DNA from: Pilimelia columellifera
GTDB taxonomy: Bacteria; Actinomycetota; Actinomycetes; Mycobacteriales; Micromonosporaceae
Direction of reading: 5' to 3'
NCBI RefSeq assembly: GCF_039532605.1
Contig: NZ_BAAARY010000013.1
Coordinates: 58,388 to 122,387 of the forward strand
DNA length: 64,000 nucleotides
The position numbers were made by a program, and so were the translations under genes. Below the pieces are notes generated by a model. It searched no databases. It worked only from the letters and a program-made list of their open reading frames with translations, and was not told where the DNA came from. Below are positions 35,276-43,266 of the stretch, piece after piece. How positions within the stretch are numbered: position 1 is the stretch's first letter; every line of letters starts with the position of its first letter.

Positions 35276-37435
35276 ATGGCCACCGGTGACCACTCGGTCT
35301 CCAGGGGCGACGGCGCGCGCCGTCGCGCCCGGCCGAAGCGGCACGCCCGGTCGGCACGGCGCTTCACGCTCACCACGACCATCGCGGCGATCTGCCTGGC
35401 CCTGGTCCTCGGCCCGGACCTGACCGGACGACCGGCGCCCAGCGGCCTGCCGATCGCCCATCTGCCGCCGGACGAGCCGCGCCTCGGGCTGATCTTCCAG
35501 GATCTGTTCCCCGCCGGCGACGGCGAGCCGTGCGTCGGGGCGTTCCAGGTGGCCGACCCACAGCTGTGCACCCACGGCCCCAGGCGGCCGCCGCAGGGCC
35601 TGTCGGTGGACACCGACGTCGCCCCGGCCGGGGCCCAGGCGCCGGCGCCGGCCGCGCCCCGGCTCGATGTGGCGCCCGCGCCGCCGACCCGGGACCTGCT
35701 GGCCGATGTGGGGGCGGTGACCGGTCCGGGCGCCGGCGCCGCGCTCGCGCCCAGGACCGCGCCGGACGACTCCTACACGACGCTGACCGGGGTCGGCCCG
35801 GCTTGCCAGGGCGATGGTCGCGATGGCCGCCGGGTCCAGGCCTTGTACGCGTACGAGTCGGGCCGCGCCAGCAACCACTCCCGATATCTGGCCTCGTTCC
35901 GGTCGTGGCTGGCCGGAGTGGACGCGATCTACGCGGTGAGCGCCAAGGCGACCGGGGGCCAGCGTCGGATCCGCTTCGTCACCGCCGGCGATTGTCTCAT
36001 CGACATCGCCGAGGTGGAGGTCCCCGCGGGCGCGCTCCGCACCCTCGTGACCATGATCGCGGCGTTGCGGGAGCGCGGCTACGAACGCGCGGACCGTAAG
36101 TATCTGGTGTTCGCGGACACGAACGTCTACTGCGGCATCAGCACGTTACGCCGCGACGACAGCCCTGGGCCCACGAACCAGAACAACCAGGGACCGTCGT
36201 ACGGACGCGCCGATGCCGGCTGCTGGGGCGCCCAGGTGGCCGCGCGCGAGCTGACCCAGATGCTCGGCGGGGTCCAGGACAGCGCCCCGAACGCCAGCGG
36301 CGGCGGCGAGTGCTCCGACGGCCCCGACCTGCTGTGCGACGCGCCGGCCGCCACCGGTGACGCCGACCCGTCCGGCGCCGCGGCGCCGGGCGCTGACTGC
36401 CCGCTCGCCGGCAGCGGGTCGCGTCTGGACTGCGGCGGAGACGACTACTTCAACACCGGTCCGGCCGAGGGCAGTTACCTGGCCACACACTGGAACATCG
36501 CCCGCAGCGGGTTCCTCATCAGCGGCCCGAAGTCGGCCGGCGGCCCTCGGCTGACCGCCCCCTCGCCAGCTGCCTCGCCGTCGCCGACCGCTCCGCAGGA
36601 CCCGCGTCCGACGCCTGAACCGCCGGGCCCGACGCCCAGCCTTCCCCCGCCGCCGCCGGGCCCACCCCCGCCCAGCGGCGCGGCGGGCGGGCCAGCCCCG
36701 CTGACCGCGGCGCCCTCACCGACGCCCGCGGTGGGGCTGCCCGGCGCCCTGGCCGGGCCGGCCGTTCCCGTCCGGATCACCGATGTCGACGTCACGTCGG
36801 CGACGCTGAGCTGGCCGCCGGCGGCCCCCGGCGCCCGCTATGTGGTGAGTGTGGACGGCGTCGCCGTGGGCGACACCAGCGGCGCCAGCGCCCGGTTGCT
36901 GGGACTGCGCCCGGACCGCCGGCACACGGTTCAGGTCATGCTGCGCGAGAATGCGGTGGTGGCGCCGCACACCGTTACGGCCACAGCCCGCACCCTGGCG
37001 GTCGCGACGCCACCGCCGGGGACCACGGTCGCGTTCGGCAACGCCTTGACCAGCCAGGGTATGACCGTGGCTGCCGGCCGCTCCGGCTCGGACACCCCGA
37101 TCGTCGTGGCCGCCCCGGATGGCGTGGCGACCCAGCGGTGGACGCTGCGCCCGACCGCCGGCGGGGTGCTGCTGGCGAGTGCTCTCAGCGGCCTGTGCCT
37201 GACCCCGCGGGGCGGCGTCAGGGCCGGGAGCGTCCTGGCCCAGCGGACCTGCGACCCGGCCAACGCCGCCCAGCGTTGGCAGATCGTCCGGGACGGGGCG
37301 GGTCTGTCGCTGACCACCGGCGACGGCGGGCTCGCCATCGGGGTCAGCGCCCAGCGGTACGGCGAGCACCGGTTGCTGGTGCTCCAGCGCCGCAACGGTC
37401 AGCCGGCGCAGCGGTGGATCGCTGACCAGAGCTGA
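35276..37435 (+). CDS. Secreted multidomain protein: inactive metalloprotease-like core, FN3, ricin-type lectin
   Basis: 719 residues. Basic N-terminus and signal or anchor helix (about 29-46), then a core (about 165-412) that resembles actinobacterial secreted proteins with a reprolysin-like zinc site. The usual AHELMHTLG motif here reads ARELTQMLG (about 323-331): both zinc histidines are gone (Arg324, Gln328) while Glu325 remains. Downstream landmarks CSDGPDLLCD and LDCGGDDYFNT are kept. A proline-rich spacer (about 426-490), an FN3 domain (about 497-575) and a ricin-B-like lectin domain with QRW repeats (about 600-719) follow. Start at ATG 35276 after GGAGGG; an upstream frame opening at 35087 was rejected. 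It follows the two-component pair. Confidence 0.8.
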   Translation: MATGDHSVSRGDGARRRARPKRHARSARRFTLTTTIAAICLALVLGPDLTGRPAPSGLPIAHLPPDEPRLGLIFQDLFPAGDGEPCVGAFQVADPQLCTHGPRRPPQGLSVDTDVAPAGAQAPAPAAPRLDVAPAPPTRDLLADVGAVTGPGAGAALAPRTAPDDSYTTLTGVGPACQGDGRDGRRVQALYAYESGRASNHSRYLASFRSWLAGVDAIYAVSAKATGGQRRIRFVTAGDCLIDIAEVEVPAGALRTLVTMIAALRERGYERADRKYLVFADTNVYCGISTLRRDDSPGPTNQNNQGPSYGRADAGCWGAQVAARELTQMLGGVQDSAPNASGGGECSDGPDLLCDAPAATGDADPSGAAAPGADCPLAGSGSRLDCGGDDYFNTGPAEGSYLATHWNIARSGFLISGPKSAGGPRLTAPSPAASPSPTAPQDPRPTPEPPGPTPSLPPPPPGPPPPSGAAGGPAPLTAAPSPTPAVGLPGALAGPAVPVRITDVDVTSATLSWPPAAPGARYVVSVDGVAVGDTSGASARLLGLRPDRRHTVQVMLRENAVVAPHTVTATARTLAVATPPPGTTVAFGNALTSQGMTVAAGRSGSDTPIVVAAPDGVATQRWTLRPTAGGVLLASALSGLCLTPRGGVRAGSVLAQRTCDPANAAQRWQIVRDGAGLSLTTGDGGLAIGVSAQRYGEHRLLVLQRRNGQPAQRWIADQS

Positions 37436-37447
37436 TCGGCGCGGTGG

Positions 37448-38470
37448 TCAACCGGGGTTGGCTGCCAGGTAACTGTCGATCTCGGTCAGCAGACGCGCCT
37501 GCTGGTCGGCCGGCAGGAATGACGCCCGGACGGCCTGGCCGGCCAGGCGCGCCAGTCCGGCACGGTCGAGGTCGAGCAGGCGGGCGGCGATGGCGTACTC
37601 GTTGTTCAGGGTGGTGCCGAACATCGGCGGGTCGTCCGAATTGATGGTGATGTGGAGGCCGGCGGCGACCATCGCCGGCAGCGGGTGCTCAGCCAGCGAG
37701 GTCACGGCGCGGGTGCGCACGTTGGAGGTGGGGCACACCTCCAACGGGATCTGCCGCTCGGCTAAATGGGCCATGAGTCGGTCGTCCTGGACGCAGCCGA
37801 TGCCGTGCCCGATCCGCTCGGCCCCCAGATGGTCCAGGGCGTCCCAGATGGACTGGGGGCCGCTGGTCTCGCCAGCGTGCGGGACCGAGCGCAGGCCCTC
37901 GGCGCGGGCCTTGGCGAAGACCTCGGCGAACGGCGGCCGTGGCACCTCCGGCCCGCCGAGCCCGAAGCTGATGAGCCCGTCGGGGCGCTGCCGTAGGGCG
38001 ATGTCGAGCGTCTGCTCGGACGCCCCGGCGCCCTCGGCCTCGCCGGGGATGTCGAAGCACCAGCGCAGGACGACGCCCAGCTCGCGCTCGGCGGCGTGGC
38101 GCGCGTCCTCGATCGCCGCGCAGAACTCGTCGGCGGGGATACCGCGACGGACGTGTGAGTACGGGGTGATAGTCAGCTCGGCGTAGCGCACCTGTTGGCC
38201 GGCGAGGTCCCGGGCGACCTCGTAGGTGAGCAGGCGCACGTCCTCAGCGTCCCGGATGAGGTCGACGACGCTGAGGTAGACCTCGATGAAGTGGGCGAAG
38301 TCGCGGAACTCGAAGTATCGCTCCAGAGCCGCCGGGTCGACCGGGACGGGGCTGCGTCCCTCGTGCCTGGCGGCCAGCGCCGCCACGGTGCGCGGCGAGG
38401 CCGAGCCCACGTGGTGCACGTGCAGCTCCACCTTGGGCAGGCCGGTGATGAAGGCGTCCAGGTTGGCCAC
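37448..38470 (-). CDS. add: Adenosine deaminase family enzyme
   Basis: Amidohydrolase of 340 residues that deaminates adenosine or a related nucleoside. Zinc ligands His17 and His19 are in ELHVHHVGS, the HAGE motif carries the third histidine and the proton-shuttle glutamate, GHG follows, and NSDDP provides the metal aspartates, so the enzyme should be active. The HHVGSASPR form with ITPYSHVRRG is the actinobacterial subgroup, some of whose members have been linked to aminodeoxyfutalosine deamination for menaquinone. Specificity is therefore open. GTG start at 38470 with GGGGGAG very close (2 nt). Divergent from the aldo/keto reductase across a palindrome. Confidence 0.85.
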   Translation of the reverse strand: MANLDAFITGLPKVELHVHHVGSASPRTVAALAARHEGRSPVPVDPAALERYFEFRDFAHFIEVYLSVVDLIRDAEDVRLLTYEVARDLAGQQVRYAELTITPYSHVRRGIPADEFCAAIEDARHAAERELGVVLRWCFDIPGEAEGAGASEQTLDIALRQRPDGLISFGLGGPEVPRPPFAEVFAKARAEGLRSVPHAGETSGPQSIWDALDHLGAERIGHGIGCVQDDRLMAHLAERQIPLEVCPTSNVRTRAVTSLAEHPLPAMVAAGLHITINSDDPPMFGTTLNNEYAIAARLLDLDRAGLARLAGQAVRASFLPADQQARLLTEIDSYLAANPG

Positions 38471-38557
38471 CGCTCCCCCTCACTGTCGCCCGCGAGGGCC
38501 GCGCGACGACGAATATCTGACCGGAAGGGGTAGTAGACCACGGGCACGCCCGGTCGT

Positions 38558-38580
38558 CCGAAACAGTACGTACGTTTTGG
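38558..38580. promoter_or_regulatory. Imperfect 23-bp palindrome in the add/aldo-keto reductase divergent region
   Basis: CCGAAAC and GTTTTGG arms flank a GTACGTAC core. The size and near-symmetry are those of a TetR-family operator. No regulator gene is adjacent, so the binding protein is unknown. Confidence 0.45.
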
Positions 38581-38612
38581 TAAAGAAGCCGGCGGCCGCG
38601 CCCAACCAGGCG

Positions 38613-38618
38613 TAATCT
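38613..38618 (+). promoter_or_regulatory. -10 box for the aldo/keto reductase gene
   Basis: TAATCT, with 7 nt between it and GTG 38626. Leaderless spacing, no Shine-Dalgarno. The palindrome at 38558-38580 would overlap the -35/upstream region. Confidence 0.5.
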
Positions 38619-38625
38619 GTTGTGT

Positions 38626-39603
38626 GTGGAAATGCGCGAGTTGCCCCGGATGGGGGCTGAGGTGGGCGTGGTCGGGCTCGGCACCTGGCAGTTCAGCGGC
38701 GCCCGCGGGCCAGCCGACGACGACCGCGCAGTGGCCACCATCACCGCCGCCGTCGACGCGGGCGCGACGCTCGTCGACACCGCCGACGTCTACGGCGACG
38801 GTCGCAGCGAGCGCGTCATCGGCCGCTACCTGACCGACCATCCCCTGGCCGACGTCTTCGTCGCCACGAAAATGGGCCAACGCGGCGGCAACGCCCCCGC
38901 CTCCTACCACCTCGACAACTTCCGCGCCTGGACCGACCGGTCCCGGGCCAACCTCGGCATGGACGTCCTCGACCTGGTCCACCTGCACTGCCCGCCACCG
39001 GCGGTCTACGACGACGACGCGGTGTTCGACGCCCTCAACCTGCTCATCGACGAGAAGCGGATCACCGGATACGGCGTCAGCGTCGACACCTGCGACCAGG
39101 CGCTGCGCGCGATCGCCCGGCCGGGCGTGGCCAGCGTCGAGATCGTGCTCAACCCGCTCAGGCCCAAGCCCATCGAGCACGTCCTGCCGGCGGCGCTCGC
39201 CGCCGGAGTGGGCGTCATCGCCCGGGCGCCGCTGGCCAGTGGCCTGCTCAGCGGCGGCTACGACGAGCTGACCGCGTTCGGCGACGACGATCACCGCTGT
39301 GTCGCCCGCCGCGACGAGCTTCCCGGCGAGACCTTCGCCGGCCTCGACTTCCACGGCGCCCTGACCGCGGTCCGCAAACTGAGCGCGGTGGTGCCGCCGG
39401 AGCTGACCATGACCCAGTTCGCGCTGCGCTGGATCATCGACCAGCCGGGCGTGACCGCGGTCATCCCGGGCGCCAGCAGCCCGCAACAGGCGCGCTGCAA
39501 CGCCGCCGCCGCGAGCCTGCGACCGCTGCACGTCGAGGCCCAGATGATGATCGCCGAGATCTACGACGAGCTCATCCGGCCGCAGCTGCACCACCGCTGG
39601 TGA
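38626..39603 (+). CDS. Aldo/keto reductase
   Basis: NADPH-dependent oxidoreductase with a TIM-barrel fold, 325 residues. The catalytic tetrad is visible: Asp and Tyr in DTADVYGDG, Lys in VATKMGQRG, and His in LVHLHCPPP. The C-terminal cofactor region contains VIPGASSPQQARCN. It belongs to the YajO/PdxI/auxin-type AKR branch by pattern; the substrate is unknown. GTG 38626 is chosen because TAATCT ends 7 nt upstream; ATG at 38632 is an alternative. Divergent from the deaminase gene and possibly co-regulated with it. Confidence 0.88.
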   Translation: MEMRELPRMGAEVGVVGLGTWQFSGARGPADDDRAVATITAAVDAGATLVDTADVYGDGRSERVIGRYLTDHPLADVFVATKMGQRGGNAPASYHLDNFRAWTDRSRANLGMDVLDLVHLHCPPPAVYDDDAVFDALNLLIDEKRITGYGVSVDTCDQALRAIARPGVASVEIVLNPLRPKPIEHVLPAALAAGVGVIARAPLASGLLSGGYDELTAFGDDDHRCVARRDELPGETFAGLDFHGALTAVRKLSAVVPPELTMTQFALRWIIDQPGVTAVIPGASSPQQARCNAAAASLRPLHVEAQMMIAEIYDELIRPQLHHRW

Positions 39604-39679
39604 CGGCGACCGGGCATGTCACGACGCTGTCCTGCCGCCCGGGCCAGGCCATCGTGTCGACCGCGCCCGCGCTTCAGGC

Positions 39680-40054
39680 TCAACGGGCGAGACGAACGAC
39701 GATCTTGTCGGTGTCGGCGCTCTCCAGGGTCGCCTTGAGGCCGGCGATGTCCACCGCCTGCTGACCGACGGTCAGCGTCTGCTGCGCCCCGGCAACCTCC
39801 AGGGTGACCTGCTCCCCCTGGACCGAGACGACCTTCGCCTCGACGCCCAGGACGCTCGCGGTGGCGTTGACGCCGTCGAAGGTGACCGTGCAGGCGTTGA
39901 GGTCGCAGCTGGCGTTCTCGCTGGAGCAACCGGCGACGCCGGTGAGCGCCAGCGCCAGCGCCAGCGTGCCAGCGACAGCCCAGCGACGGGCGCCGCCACC
40001 CGCACGGGTGACCGGGGAACGGGGCACGGTGATTTCGGTTGATCGGTACGTCAT
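39680..40054 (-). CDS. Small secreted lipoprotein, unknown function
   Basis: 124 residues. A long n-region with arginines, a hydrophobic h-region and a lipobox ending TGVAGC (Cys43) mark a lipoprotein. The mature part of about 80 residues has two further cysteines (CDLNAC) and reads as a small beta-rich domain with VTFDGVNATASVLGVE. No family is recognised. ATG at 40054 lies 7 nt after a TACTCT box, so it is probably leaderless; longer in-frame starts at 40081 and 40090 would overlap the divergent gene. It shares its -10 region with the GNAT gene. Confidence 0.75.
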   Translation of the reverse strand: MTYRSTEITVPRSPVTRAGGGARRWAVAGTLALALALTGVAGCSSENASCDLNACTVTFDGVNATASVLGVEAKVVSVQGEQVTLEVAGAQQTLTVGQQAVDIAGLKATLESADTDKIVVRLAR

Positions 40055-40061
40055 GCGAGCA

Positions 40062-40071
40062 AGAGTACGCT
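40062..40071. promoter_or_regulatory. Overlapping divergent -10 boxes
   Basis: Plus strand TACGCT at 40066-40071 lies 8 nt before ATG 40080. Minus strand TACTCT at 40067-40062 lies 7 nt before ATG 40054. The two boxes share bases 40066-40067, so polymerase cannot occupy both promoters at once. Confidence 0.6.
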
Positions 40072-40079
40072 GCGCTGTC

Positions 40080-40361
40080 ATGGGGATCATCGTGACGGAA
40101 CAGCCGGACCAGCGCAGGTTCGAGGCGCGGGTCGATGGCGAGTTGGCCGGTCAGGCCGACTATCAGGTGCGCGGCGACGTTCTTGTGCTCACCCACACCC
40201 AGGTCGACCCGGCCCGGCGTGGCCACGGCGTCGCGAGCGCGATGATGACCGCCGTGTTCGACCAGGTGCGGGCCAGCGGCCGGCGGGTCACCCCGCTGTG
40301 CCCGTTCGTGACCTGGTTCATCGAGCAGAACCCGGAGCAGACCGACATCGTCGCCGGCTAA
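40080..40361 (+). CDS. Small GNAT-fold N-acetyltransferase (YjdJ/COG2388 type)
   Basis: 93 residues, the size of the compact COG2388 group. The acetyl-CoA loop reads VDPARRGHGVASAMM, matching the R/Q-x-x-G-x-G/A pattern, and the C-terminal PLCPFVTWFIEQNPE is characteristic of this group. Probably acetylates a small molecule or protein; the substrate is unknown. ATG 40080 is chosen because of the TACGCT box 8 nt upstream; upstream in-frame codons run through the divergent lipoprotein gene. Confidence 0.88.
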   Translation: MGIIVTEQPDQRRFEARVDGELAGQADYQVRGDVLVLTHTQVDPARRGHGVASAMMTAVFDQVRASGRRVTPLCPFVTWFIEQNPEQTDIVAG

Positions 40362-40376
40362 GCGATCATTGCGGGT

Positions 40377-41402
40377 TCAGACGGTCGTGGGCGCCGTCTG
40401 CGGATAGTGGCAGGCGACCTGGGCTGCCCCGGGTCCGGCGCGCAGCGTCGGCGCGAAGTCCCGACAGGCGACCCGCTCCGCCTCGGCGAGCCGACCGGCG
40501 TACACCGGGCAGCGGGCACGGAAACGGCAGCCGTCCGGCGGCGAGACGGGGTTCGGCAGGTCGCCGTCGAGGACGATCCGGCTGCGGGCGCGCTCGCGGC
40601 GGGGGTCCGGCACCGGGACGGCCGACAGCAGCGCTGCCGTGTACGGGTGGGCCGGGCTGGCGAACAGGTCGTCCGCCCGACCGGCATCCACGATCTGCCC
40701 GGCGTACATGACCGCGACCTGGTCGGCCAGGTGGCGCACCACCGACAGGTCGTGCGAGACGAACAGGTACGAAAGCCCCAGCGTCGTCTGGAGATCGGCC
40801 AGCAGGTTGAGCACCCCGGCCCGGATCGAGACGTCCAGCGCGGACACCGGCTCGTCGAGCACCAGCACCCGGGGGTCGACCGCGAGCGCCCGGGCGATGC
40901 CGATGCGCTGCCGCTGCCCACCGGAGAACTCGTGCGGAAACCGGTTAGCGTGCTCCGGGTTGAGACCGACGAGGTCGAGCAGCTCCCGGACCCGGGCCGG
41001 TTCGTAGCGGCCGTGCAGCCGCAGCGGCTCGCCGATGATCGCCTCGACGGTCATCCGCGGATCAAGCGAGGCGTACGGGTCCTGGAAGACCAGTTGCAGC
41101 TCGCGTCGTAGCGGCCGCCACTGCCGCTGGCTGAGCGCGGTGAGTTCACGGTCGCCGTAACGCACCGACCCCGCGGTCGGACGGATGAGGTTGAGCAGCA
41201 GCCGGGCCGTGGTGCTCTTGCCGCAGCCGGACTCGCCGACGAGCGCCAGCGTCTGACCGGGGTACAGGTCGAAGGAGACCCCGCAGACGGCGTGGACGAC
41301 GCCGGTGACCCGCCGGGTCAGGCCCCGGGAACGCACCGGAAAATGCCCGACCAGGCCCCGGGCCGACACCACCGGCGCCGGCGTGGTGGAGTCGATGCTC
41401 AC
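40377..41402 (-). CDS. Oligopeptide-type ABC transporter ATPase (second, OppF/DppF-like)
   Basis: 341 residues. Walker A GESGCGKST, Q-loop LVFQDPYASLDPRM, signature FSGGQRQRIGIARAL, Walker B VLVLDEPVSALD and the switch histidine in FVSHDLSV are all intact. The C-terminal oligopeptide-transporter domain has CRFRARCPVY and a later ACHYP cysteine pattern. It energises uptake with the first ATPase. GTG 41402 overlaps the preceding gene's stop as GTGA. Last gene of the five-gene transporter operon. Confidence 0.92.
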   Translation of the reverse strand: MSIDSTTPAPVVSARGLVGHFPVRSRGLTRRVTGVVHAVCGVSFDLYPGQTLALVGESGCGKSTTARLLLNLIRPTAGSVRYGDRELTALSQRQWRPLRRELQLVFQDPYASLDPRMTVEAIIGEPLRLHGRYEPARVRELLDLVGLNPEHANRFPHEFSGGQRQRIGIARALAVDPRVLVLDEPVSALDVSIRAGVLNLLADLQTTLGLSYLFVSHDLSVVRHLADQVAVMYAGQIVDAGRADDLFASPAHPYTAALLSAVPVPDPRRERARSRIVLDGDLPNPVSPPDGCRFRARCPVYAGRLAEAERVACRDFAPTLRAGPGAAQVACHYPQTAPTTV

Positions 41403-42400
41403 GGCCCGAACACCTCCTGGGGACTGACGCCGACAAGGCGCTCGTGGAAGTGGCACGCCGCCCGGTGGCCGCCCCCGACCGCGGTCAACAGCGGCGCCTG
41501 CTCCCGGCACCGGTCCACGGTCATCGGGCAGCGCGGCGCGAACGCGCAGCCCGGCGGGGGCGCCAGCAGCGACGGCGGGCCGCCGACGATCGGCGTCAGG
41601 CGTCCGCCCCGGTTGTCGATGCGCGGCAGGCTGCCCAGCAGACCCAGCGTGTACGGCATCCGCGGCTGGTAGAAGACATCGTCGGCGGTCCCGGTCTCTA
41701 CCGGGGCGCCGGCGTACATGACACACACCCGGTCGGCGTGGCCGGCGATGACGCCCAAGTCGTGGGTGATGAGGACGAGGGCCGCGCCGGTGGCCTGCCG
41801 GGCGGTCCGCAGCGCCTCGAGCACCTGCGCCTGCACGGTCACGTCCAGGGCGGTGGTGGGCTCGTCGGCGATGATGACGTCCGGGTCGTTGGCCATCGCG
41901 ATGGCGATGACCACCCGCTGCCGCATTCCGCCGGACAGCTCGTGCGGGTAGGACGACGATCGTCGCCGCGGGTCGGCGATCCCGACGAGGTCGAGCAGCT
42001 CGACGGCCCGGCGCTCGGCCACACCCCGGCCCGGACGCTGGTGCGCCTCGATCGCCTCGACGATCTGCGCGCCAACCGGGTAGACCGGGTTCAACGCCGT
42101 CATCGGGTCCTGGAAGATCATGGCGACCCGCCGCCCGCGAACCCGGCTCAGCTCCCGGTCGGGCAGGCCGAGCAGCTCCTGGCCGCGCAGCTTGACCGAC
42201 CCGCCGACGCGGGCGTCGCGCGGCAGCAGGCCGAGCACCGCCAGCGACGACACCGACTTGCCTGACCCCGACTCCCCCACGATGCCCAGCACCTCACCGG
42301 CGGCGACCTCGTAGGACAGTCCCCGGACCGCCTGGACCTGGCCGTCCTCGGTGGGCAGGGCGACGGTGAGGTCGCGCACCGCGAGCACCGGGGAGTTCAC
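41399..42400 (-). CDS. Oligopeptide-type ABC transporter ATPase (first, OppD/DppD-like)
   Basis: 333 residues. Walker A GESGSGKS, Q-loop MIFQDPMTALNPVYPVG, signature LSGGMRQRVVIAIAM, Walker B VIIADEPTTALDV and H-loop LITHDLGVI are present. The C-terminal extension with GCAFAPRCPM is typical of the Dpp/Opp subfamily. GTG 42400 overlaps the permease stop as GTGA; an in-frame extension inside the permease gene was rejected. Works with the next ATPase as a heterodimer. Confidence 0.92.
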   Translation of the reverse strand: MNSPVLAVRDLTVALPTEDGQVQAVRGLSYEVAAGEVLGIVGESGSGKSVSSLAVLGLLPRDARVGGSVKLRGQELLGLPDRELSRVRGRRVAMIFQDPMTALNPVYPVGAQIVEAIEAHQRPGRGVAERRAVELLDLVGIADPRRRSSSYPHELSGGMRQRVVIAIAMANDPDVIIADEPTTALDVTVQAQVLEALRTARQATGAALVLITHDLGVIAGHADRVCVMYAGAPVETGTADDVFYQPRMPYTLGLLGSLPRIDNRGGRLTPIVGGPPSLLAPPPGCAFAPRCPMTVDRCREQAPLLTAVGGGHRAACHFHERLVGVSPQEVFGP

Positions 42401-43266
42401 CGACGGCGCCGGCTCTGGCGCGGGTCGAAGGCGTCCCGCAGCCCGTCGCCGATGAAGTTGACCGTCAACGCGACGAGCACGATGAACACCCCCGGGGTGT
42501 AGAACAGCCACGGCCTGGTGCGCACGGCCGAGCGGGCGTCGCTGACGAGCAGGCCCAGCGACGTGTCGGGGCTCTGCACCCCGAAGCCGATGAACGACAG
42601 CGCGGTCTCGGCCAGGATGCCGCCGGCCACCAGGATGGTGGCGTTGACGATGAGCGGGCCGAGCGCGTTGGGGATGAGGTGTCGGACGATGATCCAGCCG
42701 GGGCCGGCGCCGAGCGCCCGGGCCGCCTCGATGAAGTCCTGCTCGCGCAGCGACAGCACGATCCCGCGGATCACCCGGGCCACGTAGGCCGAGGCCAGAC
42801 CACCGATGATCAGGGAGATGAGCCACCAGCGTCCGCTGGAGCTGGCGCCGAGCGCGGCGGCCACGGCGATGCCCGGCACCACCAGGACCACATCCGCGGC
42901 CCGCATCAGCGCGGTGTCGGCGAGGCGGCCGAAGTAGCCGGCCACCGCGCCCCAGGTGGCCCCGACGACGGTGGCGATCACCGCGATCAACACCGCGATC
43001 TTGATGGACTGCTGGAGCCCCCGCATGACCTGGGCCAGGGTGTCGTGGCCGATCGAATCGGTGCCGAACGGGTGCGCCCATGACGGCGGCTGGGAATTGT
43101 CCGGGGTGATGTCCAGGTGGCTGTAGCGCCACAGCGCCCCGCCGACGTAGGCGAACAGCACGATGAGCGTCAGCGTCGCCAGGCTGGCGACGGCCAGCCG
43201 GTGCCGCAGGAAGCGGCGCACGACCAGCCGCGACTGCGAACGGGCCGGAACCGGAGGCTCAGGCAT
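42397..43266 (-). CDS. Oligopeptide-type ABC transporter permease (OppC/DppC-like)
   Basis: 289 residues with about six helices. It begins with a cytoplasmic N-terminus and first helix (about 25-47), the HPFGTDSIGHD segment typical of DppC-type permeases, and the EAA loop EAARALGAGPGWIIVRHLIPN that contacts the ATPase. Overlaps the upstream permease gene by 8 bp. Ends with an Arg-rich tail. Confidence 0.92.
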   Translation of the reverse strand: MPEPPVPARSQSRLVVRRFLRHRLAVASLATLTLIVLFAYVGGALWRYSHLDITPDNSQPPSWAHPFGTDSIGHDTLAQVMRGLQQSIKIAVLIAVIATVVGATWGAVAGYFGRLADTALMRAADVVLVVPGIAVAAALGASSSGRWWLISLIIGGLASAYVARVIRGIVLSLREQDFIEAARALGAGPGWIIVRHLIPNALGPLIVNATILVAGGILAETALSFIGFGVQSPDTSLGLLVSDARSAVRTRPWLFYTPGVFIVLVALTVNFIGDGLRDAFDPRQSRRRR

